A DNA stretch of 33,789 nucleotides from Rhizobium sp. BK313 (GTDB taxonomy: Bacteria; Pseudomonadota; Alphaproteobacteria; Rhizobiales; Rhizobiaceae), in the NCBI RefSeq assembly GCF_014193655.1, contig NZ_JACHZQ010000017.1, positions 1 through 33,789 of the forward strand. The letters run 5' to 3'. The notes beneath the pieces were generated by a model. The model was not told the DNA's origin. It searched no databases and saw only the letters and a list, made by a program, of their open reading frames with translations. Position numbers and translations under genes: made by a program. Below, piece after piece: positions 8,148 to 16,437 of this stretch; the stretch's first letter is position 1; every line of letters begins with the position of its first letter.

Positions 8148-8154
8148 ACACTTT
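8143..8154 (+). promoter_or_regulatory. proximal TGCATACACTTT box overlapping the -12 element
   Basis: Second copy of the 12-base repeat, starting inside the TTGCA of the sigma-54 promoter. Its position fits an operator that excludes RNA polymerase. The assignment to the GntR regulator is inferred from proximity and from the related TGTATACA at that gene's own start. Confidence 0.5.
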
Positions 8155-8199
8155 ACCGCACACCAATTTAACCGGCCGACCGCCCCAGGGAGCACCGCG

Positions 8200-9327
8200 A
8201 TGACCAAACTCCTCTCCATGAACCGCCGAAATTTCCTCCAGACCTCCGCAGCCGGCGCCCTTGTCGGCCTCGCTCCCGGGCTTCTGGCGTCTCGCGCCGC
8301 CGCCCAGACGGCGCTGACCGTCGGCTTCATCTATGTCGGCCCCAAGGACGATTACGGCTACAACCAGTCGCATGCGGAAGGTGCCGCGGTCGTCAAGGCG
8401 ATGTCGGGAATGACCGTCGTTGAAGAAGAGAACGTCCCCGAGACCGTAGACGTCCAGAAGACCATGGAGTCGATGATCAATCTTGACGGCGCTACGCTCG
8501 TCTTCCCGACGTCCTTCGGCTACTTCGAACCCCATATGCTGGCGATGGCTGCCAAATATCCGAACATCCAGTTCCGCCATTGCGGCGGCCTCTGGCAGAA
8601 GGACAAGAACCCGACGAATACCGGGTCGTACTTCGGCTATATCTTCCAGGGCCAATATCTGAACGGCATCACAGCCGGCTATGCGACCAAGAGCAAGAAG
8701 ATCGGTTTCGTCGCCGCCAAGCCCATTCCGCAGGTCCTGCAGAATATCAATGCCTTCCTGCTTGGCGCCCGTTCGGTCGATCCGGCGATTACCTGCCAGG
8801 TGATCTTCACCGGCGAATGGTCGCTTGCCGTGAAAGAAGCAGAAGCCACCAACGCACTCGTCGATCAGGGTGCCGACGTCATCACCTGCCACGTGGATAG
8901 CCCGAAGGTCGTTGTCCAGACGGCCGCCGGTCGCGGCGCGTTCGTTTGCGGCTACCATGCCAACCAGAGCCCGCTTGCTCCGGAAAAATATCTGACTGGC
9001 GCCGAATGGGCGTGGGGCAACGTCTACAGCAATTTCATCAAGGAGGCGCAGGCAGGGCAGCCATTGCCGAACTTCGTTCGCGGTGGCCTGAAGGACGGCT
9101 TCGTGAAAATGAGCGCGCTCGGCACCGGCGTCTCCGATGAGTCCCGCAAGACGTTCGAGGCCACCAAGGCCGAGATGATGGCTGGCGGCTTCTCGGTCTT
9201 CAAGGGACCGCTGAAGGACAACAAGGGCAAGCAGGTCATCGACGGCGGCAAGGCTTATGCCGAGGACGCGATCGAACTCGAAAGCATGGATTATCTGGTC
9301 GAGGGCGTTGTTGGATCGACCGCCTGA
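8200..9327 (+). CDS. BMP-family ABC transporter substrate-binding protein (Tat-exported)
   Basis: 375 residues. The start MTKLLSMNRRNFLQTSAAG contains a twin-arginine motif (R9-R10) and a hydrophobic stretch ending ASRAAAQ, so export is by the Tat pathway. The mature part begins LTVGFIYVGPKDDYGYNQSH, the typical opening of the basic-membrane-protein (BMP/Med) family that binds nucleosides and related heterocycles. It is the first gene of the operon behind the sigma-54 promoter and pairs with the YufP/YufQ-like permeases and the ATPase further down. In this setting the ligand is probably cyanuric acid, biuret or a related ureide rather than a nucleoside; that is inference from the enzymes beside it. 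Confidence 0.88.
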   Translation: MTKLLSMNRRNFLQTSAAGALVGLAPGLLASRAAAQTALTVGFIYVGPKDDYGYNQSHAEGAAVVKAMSGMTVVEEENVPETVDVQKTMESMINLDGATLVFPTSFGYFEPHMLAMAAKYPNIQFRHCGGLWQKDKNPTNTGSYFGYIFQGQYLNGITAGYATKSKKIGFVAAKPIPQVLQNINAFLLGARSVDPAITCQVIFTGEWSLAVKEAEATNALVDQGADVITCHVDSPKVVVQTAAGRGAFVCGYHANQSPLAPEKYLTGAEWAWGNVYSNFIKEAQAGQPLPNFVRGGLKDGFVKMSALGTGVSDESRKTFEATKAEMMAGGFSVFKGPLKDNKGKQVIDGGKAYAEDAIELESMDYLVEGVVGSTA

Positions 9328-9348
9328 TCCTTATGAGGAGGAAGCGCC

Positions 9349-10497
9349 ATGACGGTTGAAGTCGACGATCCGGCAATCTCTATTGCCTCCGCCGGGCAGG
9401 TATCGTTGCGTCCAGTCCTTGAATGGCTGGCGCGGCGCGCCGAGCCGGTGGCAATCACGCTTGTCGGCATTCTGGCCGGCCTGGCGCTCTTCTCCCTCTT
9501 TATCGTGGCGGTCGGCAAATCGCCGGCCGTGCTCTACCAGCTGATGTATACCGGTGGCTTCGGCAGCTGGTTCTCGATCCAGAACAGTCTCAGCCGCGCC
9601 TCGCCGCTGCTTTTGACGGCGCTTTGCGTCGCACTTCCGGCCCGCCTGGGGCTTGTCATCATCGGAGGAGAAGGCGCAGTCGTGCTGGGCGGCGTTGCCG
9701 CCGCCGCAATTGCCTTGCCCCTGGTTGGAACTGTTCCGGTCTTCGTCGTCCTCATCTTGATGGCTGTCGCTGCCATGGTCGTCGGCGGCATCTGGATCGG
9801 GCTGGCTGGTTTTCTGCGCCATTATCGCGGCGTCAACGAGACCATCTCCTCGCTGCTGCTGGCCTATATCGCCATCGCCCTGATGAACCAGTTCGTCGAG
9901 GGGCCGCTGCGCGATCCCGCAAGCCTGAACAAACCTTCGACGAAGCCGCTTCCGCCCGAATACATGATGGGCAACATTCCCGGCATGGATGTCCACTGGG
10001 GCCTCGTCATCGGCATCGTTGCTTGCGTCATTTCCTGGATCCTGATCGAGATGACCAGCTACGGATTTGCCGCCCGCATCGCTGGCGGCAACGTCCGCGC
10101 CGCACAGATCCAAGGTCTGCCGGTCGGCAAGCTGATCGGCGGGCTTAGCGCCATCGCCGGCAGCTTTGCGGGGCTGGCAGGTATGATCGAGGTTGCAGCG
10201 GTGCAGGGCAGCGCCAATGCTTCGCTCGCCGCCGGCTACGGCTATACCGGCATCCTTGTTGCCTTCCTTGCGCGGCACAATCCGCTCGCGATCATACCCG
10301 TCGCCTTCTTTCTCGGCGGCATCGACGCTGCCGGCGGCCTGATCCAGCGACGCATGGGTCTGCCCGACGCAACCGTCCTGGTGCTCGAAGGCACGCTCTT
10401 CGTCGTGATCCTGTTTTGCGAAACCTTCTATGGCCGCTTCAGAATCTTCAATCCCGATCTCTGGAAAAGACCTGCCCTTTCGAAAGGGGGAGCATGA
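9349..10497 (+). CDS. ABC transporter permease (BMP/nucleoside-type, YufP-like)
   Basis: 382 residues with about ten membrane segments. The first helix (about 35-55) follows a polar N-terminus. The conserved LGLVIIGGEGAVVLGG region (near 100-115) and the loop YRGVNETISSLLLAYIA (near 160-176) identify the first permease of BMP-type importers such as YufNOPQ or NupNOPQ. It begins 21 bases after the binding-protein gene behind GAGGAGG, and its stop overlaps the next permease start (ATGA). It should form the membrane channel as a heterodimer with the following permease. Confidence 0.9.
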   Translation: MTVEVDDPAISIASAGQVSLRPVLEWLARRAEPVAITLVGILAGLALFSLFIVAVGKSPAVLYQLMYTGGFGSWFSIQNSLSRASPLLLTALCVALPARLGLVIIGGEGAVVLGGVAAAAIALPLVGTVPVFVVLILMAVAAMVVGGIWIGLAGFLRHYRGVNETISSLLLAYIAIALMNQFVEGPLRDPASLNKPSTKPLPPEYMMGNIPGMDVHWGLVIGIVACVISWILIEMTSYGFAARIAGGNVRAAQIQGLPVGKLIGGLSAIAGSFAGLAGMIEVAAVQGSANASLAAGYGYTGILVAFLARHNPLAIIPVAFFLGGIDAAGGLIQRRMGLPDATVLVLEGTLFVVILFCETFYGRFRIFNPDLWKRPALSKGGA

Positions 10498-11423
10498 TGG
10501 AAGACGCTGCTATCGGCATATGGGGCGTACCGCTTGCCATTCTCGCAGGCGCAATTCGTGTCTCCACCCCTTTCATCTTCGTGAGCCTCGGAGAAACCAT
10601 TACCGAGCGCTCCGGTCGCATCAATCTCGGTCTCGAGGGCACGCTGGTCTTCGGTGCGATGACAGCCTACGCCATTGCGGACATGACTGGTTCCCCTTGG
10701 CTCGGGGTGCTGGCCGCCATGGCGACAGGCGCGGTGTTCGGCAGCGTCCATGGATGGATCTGCAAATGGCCGAAGGTCAATGATATCGCGATCGGCATCG
10801 CCATGATGCAGTTCGGCCTCGGCCTCGCCTTCTTCCTCGGCAAGCCCTTCATCCAGCCTGTTGCTCCGCACCTTCCGTCAATCCCGTTCGGCTTCTGGTC
10901 CAGTCTTGCGCCCGTTCGGGCGGCACTCGATATCAACGTTCTGTTCCTGGTCGGCATTGCACTGGCCTTTTTGCTCTGGTGGGCGTTTCGCAACACCCGG
11001 ATCGGCCTCGTTCTGAGGGTCGTCGGCGACAGTACGGACGCGGCGCGCGCCATGGGCATTCATCCCGACCGGGTCCGACTGATCGCAACAGCGGTCGGCG
11101 GCTCGCTCGCAGCCGTCGGTGGCGCCTATCTGTCACTCTATTATCCCGGCTCCTGGAACGAACGCATATCCTCCGGACAGGGCTTGATGGCGGTCGCACT
11201 CGTCATCTTCGCACGCTGGAACCCGATCGGCTGCTTCCTCGCAGCTCTGCTTTTCGGCGGCGCAGGCGCCCTCGGCCCGGCCCTGCAATCGGTGGGCGTC
11301 ACCGAGGGCTACTATCTCTTTTACGCGGCGCCTTACGTGCTCACGCTGGCGATCCTGATTGCCACGTCCTCGCCGACGCGCTCGCTTGCTGGCGCGCCGA
11401 GCGCGCTCTCGCTAACGAAATAG
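10494..11423 (+). CDS. ABC transporter permease (BMP/nucleoside-type, YufQ-like)
   Basis: 309 residues with about eight membrane segments. The motif TPFIFVSLGETITERSGRIN followed by LGLEGTLVFGAM (about 21-53) is characteristic of the second permease of BMP-type importers. Two adjacent in-frame ATGs (10494, 10497) are possible; 10494 gives the ATGA overlap with the previous gene and sits behind AAGGGGG. It forms the membrane pore with the previous gene product. Confidence 0.9.
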   Translation: MMEDAAIGIWGVPLAILAGAIRVSTPFIFVSLGETITERSGRINLGLEGTLVFGAMTAYAIADMTGSPWLGVLAAMATGAVFGSVHGWICKWPKVNDIAIGIAMMQFGLGLAFFLGKPFIQPVAPHLPSIPFGFWSSLAPVRAALDINVLFLVGIALAFLLWWAFRNTRIGLVLRVVGDSTDAARAMGIHPDRVRLIATAVGGSLAAVGGAYLSLYYPGSWNERISSGQGLMAVALVIFARWNPIGCFLAALLFGGAGALGPALQSVGVTEGYYLFYAAPYVLTLAILIATSSPTRSLAGAPSALSLTK

Positions 11424-11436
11424 AAAGGGCGAAGCC

Positions 11437-12453
11437 ATGAACGGTCTTGGCGGATTGAACAAATCGGAGCACGGCGTCGGCATCGGCCTCGTCCAGTTGC
11501 AGCTTCCAGTCACAGTCACAAAGGCAGACCTTGCGAAACACACCCAGGTCATCGTCGAGCTGGTCGGCAAGGCTCGCCGCAGTCAGCCGGGCATGGATCT
11601 GGTCGTCTTTCCCGAATATGCGCTGCATGGCCTGTCGATGGACATCAATCCAGAGATCATGTGCACCCTCGACGGCCCGGAAGTCGCCGCCTTCAAACAA
11701 GCCTGCCGGGAGAACCGCATCTGGGGCTGCTTCTCGATCATGGAACTCAACCCCGGTGGCATGCCCTATAATTCCGGCATCGTCATTGACGATCAGGGCG
11801 AGCTGAAGCTCTATTACCGCAAGATGCACCCCTGGGTGCCGGTTGAACCCTGGGAGCCGGGCAATCTCGGCATTCCCGTGATCGACGGCCCGAAGGGCGC
11901 GAAGCTGGCGCTGATCATCTGCCATGACGGCATGTTTCCAGAGATGGCCCGCGAATGCGCCTACAAAGGCGCCGAGATCATGATCCGTACCGCGGGCTAC
12001 ACCGCTCCGATCCGCGAGAGCTGGCGTTTCACCAACCAGTCGAACGCCTTTTGCAATCTGATGGTGACCGCCAATGTCTGCATGTGCGGATCGGACGGCA
12101 CATTCGACAGCATGGGCGAAGGCATGATCTGCAATTTCGACGGATCGATCATCGCCCACGGCATGTCGGGCCGCGTCAACGAGATCATAACCGCAGAGGT
12201 GCGCCCCGATCTGGTGCGCGAGGCTCGCCTCGGCTGGGGCGTCGAGAACAATATCTACCAGTTCGCCCATCGCGGCTATGTCGCGGTCTCGGGCGGGGCC
12301 GGCGATGCGCCCTATACCTACATGCATGACCTGATCGCTGGGCAGTACCGCTTGCCGTGGGAAGACAAGGTGAAGGTCACCGACGGGACCTCTTGCGGCT
12401 TTGGAAAGCCGCAGCGCCGCTATGGCGAAACATTCAAGCTTGCTGGCGAATAG
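11437..12453 (+). CDS. amiF: formamidase (AmiF-type nitrilase-superfamily amidohydrolase)
   Basis: 338 residues, close to the 334 of Helicobacter AmiF, with similar sequence through the conserved parts. The catalytic triad of the nitrilase superfamily is present: Glu60 (VVFPEYALHG), Lys129 (YYRKMHPW) and Cys162 (IICHDGMFPE). The family segments GEGMICNFDG, WGVENNIYQFAHRGYV and LPWEDKVKVTDG follow. AmiF hydrolyses formamide to formate and ammonia. It lies 13 bases after the permeases and 10 before biuret hydrolase, so it is co-expressed as another ammonia-releasing step. A different short amide substrate, for instance one linked to ureide breakdown, cannot be excluded. Confidence 0.85.
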   Translation: MNGLGGLNKSEHGVGIGLVQLQLPVTVTKADLAKHTQVIVELVGKARRSQPGMDLVVFPEYALHGLSMDINPEIMCTLDGPEVAAFKQACRENRIWGCFSIMELNPGGMPYNSGIVIDDQGELKLYYRKMHPWVPVEPWEPGNLGIPVIDGPKGAKLALIICHDGMFPEMARECAYKGAEIMIRTAGYTAPIRESWRFTNQSNAFCNLMVTANVCMCGSDGTFDSMGEGMICNFDGSIIAHGMSGRVNEIITAEVRPDLVREARLGWGVENNIYQFAHRGYVAVSGGAGDAPYTYMHDLIAGQYRLPWEDKVKVTDGTSCGFGKPQRRYGETFKLAGE

Positions 12454-12463
12454 GAGAGACCAA

Positions 12464-13165
12464 ATGGATGCCGTCGTCGAGACCCAAGGACATTATATCA
12501 GCGCCGACCCCTACGCCTGGCCCTATAACGGCGATTTGCGGCCCGACAATACGGCGCTGATCATCATCGACATGCAGACCGATTTCTGCGGCAAGGGCGG
12601 CTATGTCGATCACATGGGCTACGATCTCTCACTGGTCCAGGCGCCGATCGAGCCGATCAGGAAGGTTCTTTCGGCCATGCGCGCCAGCGGCTATCACATC
12701 ATCCATACCCGCGAGGGGCATCGCCCCGATCTTGCCGACCTGCCGGCCAACAAGCGTTGGCGCTCGCAGCGCATCGGCGCGGGCATCGGCGACAGCGGCC
12801 CCTGCGGCCGCATCCTCGTCCGCGGCGAGCCGGGCTGGGACATCATTCCCGAGCTTTACCCGCTGGAAGGTGAGGTGATCATCGACAAGCCAGGCAAGGG
12901 TTCGTTCTGCGCCACTGATCTCGAACTCATCCTCAACCAGAAGCGGATCGAAAACATCATCCTGACCGGCATTACCACCGATGTCTGCGTCTCCACGACG
13001 ATGCGCGAGGCGAACGATCGCGGCTTCGAATGCCTGCTCCTCGAAGACTGCTGCGGCGCGACCGACTATGGCAATCACTTTGCGGCCATCAAGATGGTCA
13101 AGATGCAAGGTGGCGTCTTCGGTTCCGTCTCCAATTCGACGGCTCTGATCGAGGCGCTGCCCTGA
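12464..13165 (+). CDS. biuH: biuret amidohydrolase (isochorismatase-like cysteine hydrolase)
   Basis: 233 residues. Catalytic Asp36 (IIIDMQTDF), Lys142 (IDKPGKGSF) and Cys175 (TTDVCVSTT), plus Gln215 (KMQGG), fall at exactly the residue numbers I recall for the characterised R. leguminosarum 3841 biuret hydrolase, which supports both the assignment and the start at 12464. The enzyme converts biuret to allophanate and ammonia in the cytoplasm. A good Shine-Dalgarno (AGGAGAG) precedes it, and its stop overlaps the start of the cyanuric acid hydrolase gene (TGATG), as expected for consecutive pathway steps. Confidence 0.93.
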   Translation: MDAVVETQGHYISADPYAWPYNGDLRPDNTALIIIDMQTDFCGKGGYVDHMGYDLSLVQAPIEPIRKVLSAMRASGYHIIHTREGHRPDLADLPANKRWRSQRIGAGIGDSGPCGRILVRGEPGWDIIPELYPLEGEVIIDKPGKGSFCATDLELILNQKRIENIILTGITTDVCVSTTMREANDRGFECLLLEDCCGATDYGNHFAAIKMVKMQGGVFGSVSNSTALIEALP

Positions 13166-14220
13166 TGCCATCGCTGCGCGCCCAGGTCTTTCGTATTCCG
13201 GCAGCCGGCCCTGACGACGTTTCAGGGGTGGAAGCGCTGATTGCCAGTGGCATTGCGCCGCGCAACATCGTGGCGGTCCTCGGCAAGACGGAGGGCAACG
13301 GCTGCGTCAACGATTTCACCCGCGGCTTTGCCACCCGCAGCTTCGAAACGCTCTTTCAGAAGCACGGTGTCGAGGGCGTCTCGCTTGTCATGTCGGGCGG
13401 CACGGAAGGCGCGCTATCACCGCATTGGACGATCTTCGCGCGGGAGATGGTGGACGCTCCGGCCGAGCGCTCGCTGGCGATCGGCGTTGCCCGCACGCCG
13501 TCCTTGCCGGCCCATCATCTGGGCCGACACGAACAGGTGCTGCTCGTTTCCGAAGGCGTGCGTAAGGCGATGCGCGATGCCGGTATTGACGATCCCCGCG
13601 ACGTGCATTTCGTCCAGATCAAATGCCCACTCCTGACGCTTCGCCGCATCACCGAGGCGGAAGCGGGGGGCAAGACGCTTGCCACCCGCGATACGCTGAA
13701 ATCCATGAGCCTGTCACGTGGAGCCTCGGCGCTCGGCGTCGCCGTAGCGCTTAACGAGATACGCACGGAGCAGATCAACGATGCCGATGTCTGCTCCCGC
13801 TTCGATCTCTTCTCTCGTTGCGCTTCGACATCGGCGGGCGTCGAACTGACCGACCACGAGATCATCGTCCTCGGCATGAGCTCGAAATGGTCCGGGCCTC
13901 TCTCGATCGAACACGCCGTCATGCAAGATGCGATCGATACGCTCTCGATCAGGAAAGCCTGGGAGCGGCTGCCGGAAAAGAGCAGGCTGGCAGCGGTTCT
14001 TGCCAAAGCCGAGCCTGATCCGTCCGGAAGCGTCGGTGGCAGGCGACATACGATGCTCGACGACTCCGATATTTCCGGCACGCGTCACGCCCGCGCCTTT
14101 GTCGGCGGCGTGCTTGCCGGCCTCTTCGGCATGACGGACATTTTCGTATCCGGCGGCGCCGAACATCAGGGTCCGCCTGGCGGCGGGCCCGTCGCAATTA
14201 TCGTCGAAAAGGAGCCATGA
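13165..14220 (+). CDS. cyanuric acid amidohydrolase (AtzD/barbiturase family)
   Basis: 351 residues, the family's usual length. This fold has three homologous domains, each giving a Ser-Lys pair around one active site. Visible are Lys41 (LGKTEGNG), Lys153 (QIKCPLL) and Lys281 (LAKAEPDPSG), with Ser77 (MSGGTEG) and Ser329 (SGGAEHQGPPGGG) and a middle-domain Ser in SRGASALG. Cyanuric acid hydrolase opens the s-triazine ring to carboxybiuret, which decarboxylates to biuret. Barbiturase is the alternative family activity, but the neighbouring biuret and allophanate hydrolases favour cyanuric acid. It overlaps biuH by one base. Confidence 0.88.
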   Translation: MPSLRAQVFRIPAAGPDDVSGVEALIASGIAPRNIVAVLGKTEGNGCVNDFTRGFATRSFETLFQKHGVEGVSLVMSGGTEGALSPHWTIFAREMVDAPAERSLAIGVARTPSLPAHHLGRHEQVLLVSEGVRKAMRDAGIDDPRDVHFVQIKCPLLTLRRITEAEAGGKTLATRDTLKSMSLSRGASALGVAVALNEIRTEQINDADVCSRFDLFSRCASTSAGVELTDHEIIVLGMSSKWSGPLSIEHAVMQDAIDTLSIRKAWERLPEKSRLAAVLAKAEPDPSGSVGGRRHTMLDDSDISGTRHARAFVGGVLAGLFGMTDIFVSGGAEHQGPPGGGPVAIIVEKEP

Positions 14221-14221
14221 C

Positions 14222-15772
14222 GTGAGCATCGTGCGCGACACACCACTCCCGCAGGCCGGCAAAGCCGTCGGTATCGAAACGCTGGGCATGACCATGCGGT
14301 TCGGCAGTTTCACGGCGCTCGACAATGTGTCGGTCTCGATCCCGGCAGGCACGTTTCACGCGCTTCTGGGCGAGAACGGCGCCGGCAAGTCGACGCTCGT
14401 CAAATGCATCATGGGGTTCTATCAGGCGACCGCGGGATCGCTCTCGGTCGAAGGCCGCGAAGTCTCGGTCGCTTCGCCGAAAGACGCCGCCACCTATGGC
14501 CTCGGCATGGTCTATCAGCATTTTACTCTTGTGCCGTCGCTGACGGGCGCCGAGAACCTGGTCATTAGCCGCGCCGCAGTGCCCGCAATCATCAATTGGG
14601 CGAAAGAGCGCAAGGACTTGGCCGGCTTCATGGAGCGCATGCCATTCAATATCCCGCTCGACCGGCCCGTCAGCGAACTTGCGGCCGGTGAAAAGCAGAA
14701 GCTGGAGATCGTCAAGCAGCTCTATCTGGGCCGCAACTTCCTGGTGCTCGACGAGCCGACCTCTGTGCTGACGCCGGCGGAGGCGGGCGAGATGCTCGGC
14801 CTCGTGCGCGGCATGACCGAGCGCGGTGAGCTCACCGTGCTGATGATCAGCCACAAATTCCATGAGGTCACGAAATTCGCCGATGCTGTCTCCATCCTGC
14901 GTCGTGGCAAGCTGGTTGGATCAGGTAACGTCGGCGAACTATCGACATCTGAGATGGCCGCAAGGATGATCGGTGATGTCAAGCTTGCCGAACTCGACAA
15001 CCGCGCGCCGATCAGCGAGGCCGCAAAGCCCGTTTTGATGGTCGAACAGGTCAAGGCGCCGGACCGCTCCGGTCTGAAAACCATTGAGATCGACAATCTG
15101 ACGGTGCGGTCCGGCGAAATCGTCGGCATAGCCGGCATTTCGGGCAACGGTCAGAAGGAGCTCTCGGAGCTCCTTGCCGGCCAGCGTCCGACGGATGCCG
15201 GCCGCATCATGGTGAACGGCGAGGACTATGGTGCAACACGCCCCGAAACAAGAAAGAACAATGTCCGTTTCATTCCTGAGGAACCGCTGCAGAATGCCTG
15301 CGCCCCGAAGATGACGGTCAGCGAAAACCTCGCCTTCCGTACCTTCGATCTCAAGGAAGACGGCAAAGATGCGATCTGGCTGAATTCCGCCAAGATGAAG
15401 AAGCGCGCGACCACGCTGATTGCCGACTTCAAGGTGAAGACCGCTTCGTCATCCTCGCCGATTGCGGCACTTTCCGGCGGCAACGTCCAGCGTGCGGTGC
15501 TCGCACGCGAATTGACGGGCGAGGTCGATCTGTTGATCGTTTCCAACCCATGCTTCGGGCTCGATTTTTCCGCTGTCGCCGAAATCCGCGCCCGCATTAT
15601 GCGCGCCCGCAATTCCGGAACCGCGGTGCTGCTGCTCTCAGAGGACCTGGACGAGCTGCTCGAAATGTCGGACCGCATCATGGTGATTTCGGAAGGCAAG
15701 CTCGTTTATGAGACACCGGCCCGCTCGGCCGATATTGGCGTCATCGGCGCTTACATGGCGGGACATCATTGA
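14222..15772 (+). CDS. ABC transporter ATP-binding protein, double-NBD (BMP/nucleoside importer)
   Basis: 516 residues with two nucleotide-binding domains. NBD1 has Walker A GENGAGKST (50-58) and Walker B LVLDEPTSVL. NBD2 has the degenerate Walker A GISGNGQKE, the strong signature LSGGNVQRAVLAREL and an atypical Walker B IVSNPCFGLD, the pattern of YufO/NupO ATPases. It starts with GTG two bases after the cyanuric acid hydrolase stop, behind AAGGAGCC. It powers the importer formed by the BMP protein and two permeases, from which it is separated by three enzyme genes; this interleaving ties import and catabolism into one transcript. Confidence 0.92.
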   Translation: MSIVRDTPLPQAGKAVGIETLGMTMRFGSFTALDNVSVSIPAGTFHALLGENGAGKSTLVKCIMGFYQATAGSLSVEGREVSVASPKDAATYGLGMVYQHFTLVPSLTGAENLVISRAAVPAIINWAKERKDLAGFMERMPFNIPLDRPVSELAAGEKQKLEIVKQLYLGRNFLVLDEPTSVLTPAEAGEMLGLVRGMTERGELTVLMISHKFHEVTKFADAVSILRRGKLVGSGNVGELSTSEMAARMIGDVKLAELDNRAPISEAAKPVLMVEQVKAPDRSGLKTIEIDNLTVRSGEIVGIAGISGNGQKELSELLAGQRPTDAGRIMVNGEDYGATRPETRKNNVRFIPEEPLQNACAPKMTVSENLAFRTFDLKEDGKDAIWLNSAKMKKRATTLIADFKVKTASSSSPIAALSGGNVQRAVLARELTGEVDLLIVSNPCFGLDFSAVAEIRARIMRARNSGTAVLLLSEDLDELLEMSDRIMVISEGKLVYETPARSADIGVIGAYMAGHH

Positions 15773-16437
15773 TGACAAGCATCAAGGCAGAACCTTTCGC
15801 ATTTCCGATGAAGCGCGATGCGCTCGCGCTCATCGTGATAGACATGCAGCGTGATTTCTCCGAACCCGGTGGCTTCGGCGCGAGCCTCGGCAATGATGTC
15901 GGCCGCATCACCAAGATCGTGCCCGACGTCAAACGCCTGATCCAGGGCTTTCGCGATGCCGACCTGCCGATCATCCACACGATGGAATGCCACAGGCCCG
16001 ACATGTCGGACCTACCGCCCGCCAAGCGCAATCGCGGCAATCCATCGCTTCGGATCGGCGACGAGGGTCCGATGGGTCGCATCCTGATCGCAGGAGAGCC
16101 GGGAACTGCGATCCTTTCGGAACTCGCACCGGTCGACGGCGAGGTCGTCATCGAGAAACCCGGCAAAGGCGCGTTCTATGCGACCGAGCTTGGTGATGTC
16201 CTCAAGCAGAGGGGAATTCAGCAACTCGTCTTCGCAGGTGTCACGACGGAGGTCTGCGTCCAGACCACGATGCGCGAGGCCAATGACCGCGGCTATGAAT
16301 GCCTTCTCTGCGAAGAGGCGACCGAGAGCTACTTCCCCGAATTCAAGTCGGTGGCCATTGCCATGATCCGCGCCCAGGGCGCGATCGTTGGTTGGACCGC
16401 CCATATCGATGACATATTGGAGGCGATCAATGCCTGA
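15772..16437 (+). CDS. biuret-hydrolase-like cysteine hydrolase (candidate triuret hydrolase)
   Basis: 221 residues, isochorismatase-like fold with an intact triad Asp24 (IVIDMQRDF), Lys129 (IEKPGKGAF) and Cys162 (TTEVCVQTT), plus Gln202 (AQG) matching Gln215 of BiuH. The segment CHRPDMSDLPPAKRNRG parallels GHRPDLADLPANKRWRS of BiuH, so it is a close paralog rather than a generic isochorismatase. Triuret hydrolase (TrtA), which makes carboxybiuret from triuret, is a known relative of BiuH and would fit the operon. Other ureides are possible. It overlaps the ATPase stop by one base (TGATG), and its own stop lies inside the next gene. Confidence 0.8.
   Translation: MTSIKAEPFAFPMKRDALALIVIDMQRDFSEPGGFGASLGNDVGRITKIVPDVKRLIQGFRDADLPIIHTMECHRPDMSDLPPAKRNRGNPSLRIGDEGPMGRILIAGEPGTAILSELAPVDGEVVIEKPGKGAFYATELGDVLKQRGIQQLVFAGVTTEVCVQTTMREANDRGYECLLCEEATESYFPEFKSVAIAMIRAQGAIVGWTAHIDDILEAINA

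Noticed and set aside
9331..10278. Long minus-strand frame opposite the first BMP permease; similar frame at 11341-12327 opposite amiF
   Set aside because: Low-complexity Asp/Gln/His-rich translations without motifs, mirroring codon bias of the sense genes.
13165..14220. Barbiturase as the product name
   Set aside because: The family is shared, but neighbouring biuret and allophanate hydrolases and the absence of ureidomalonate-type enzymes favour cyanuric acid hydrolase.
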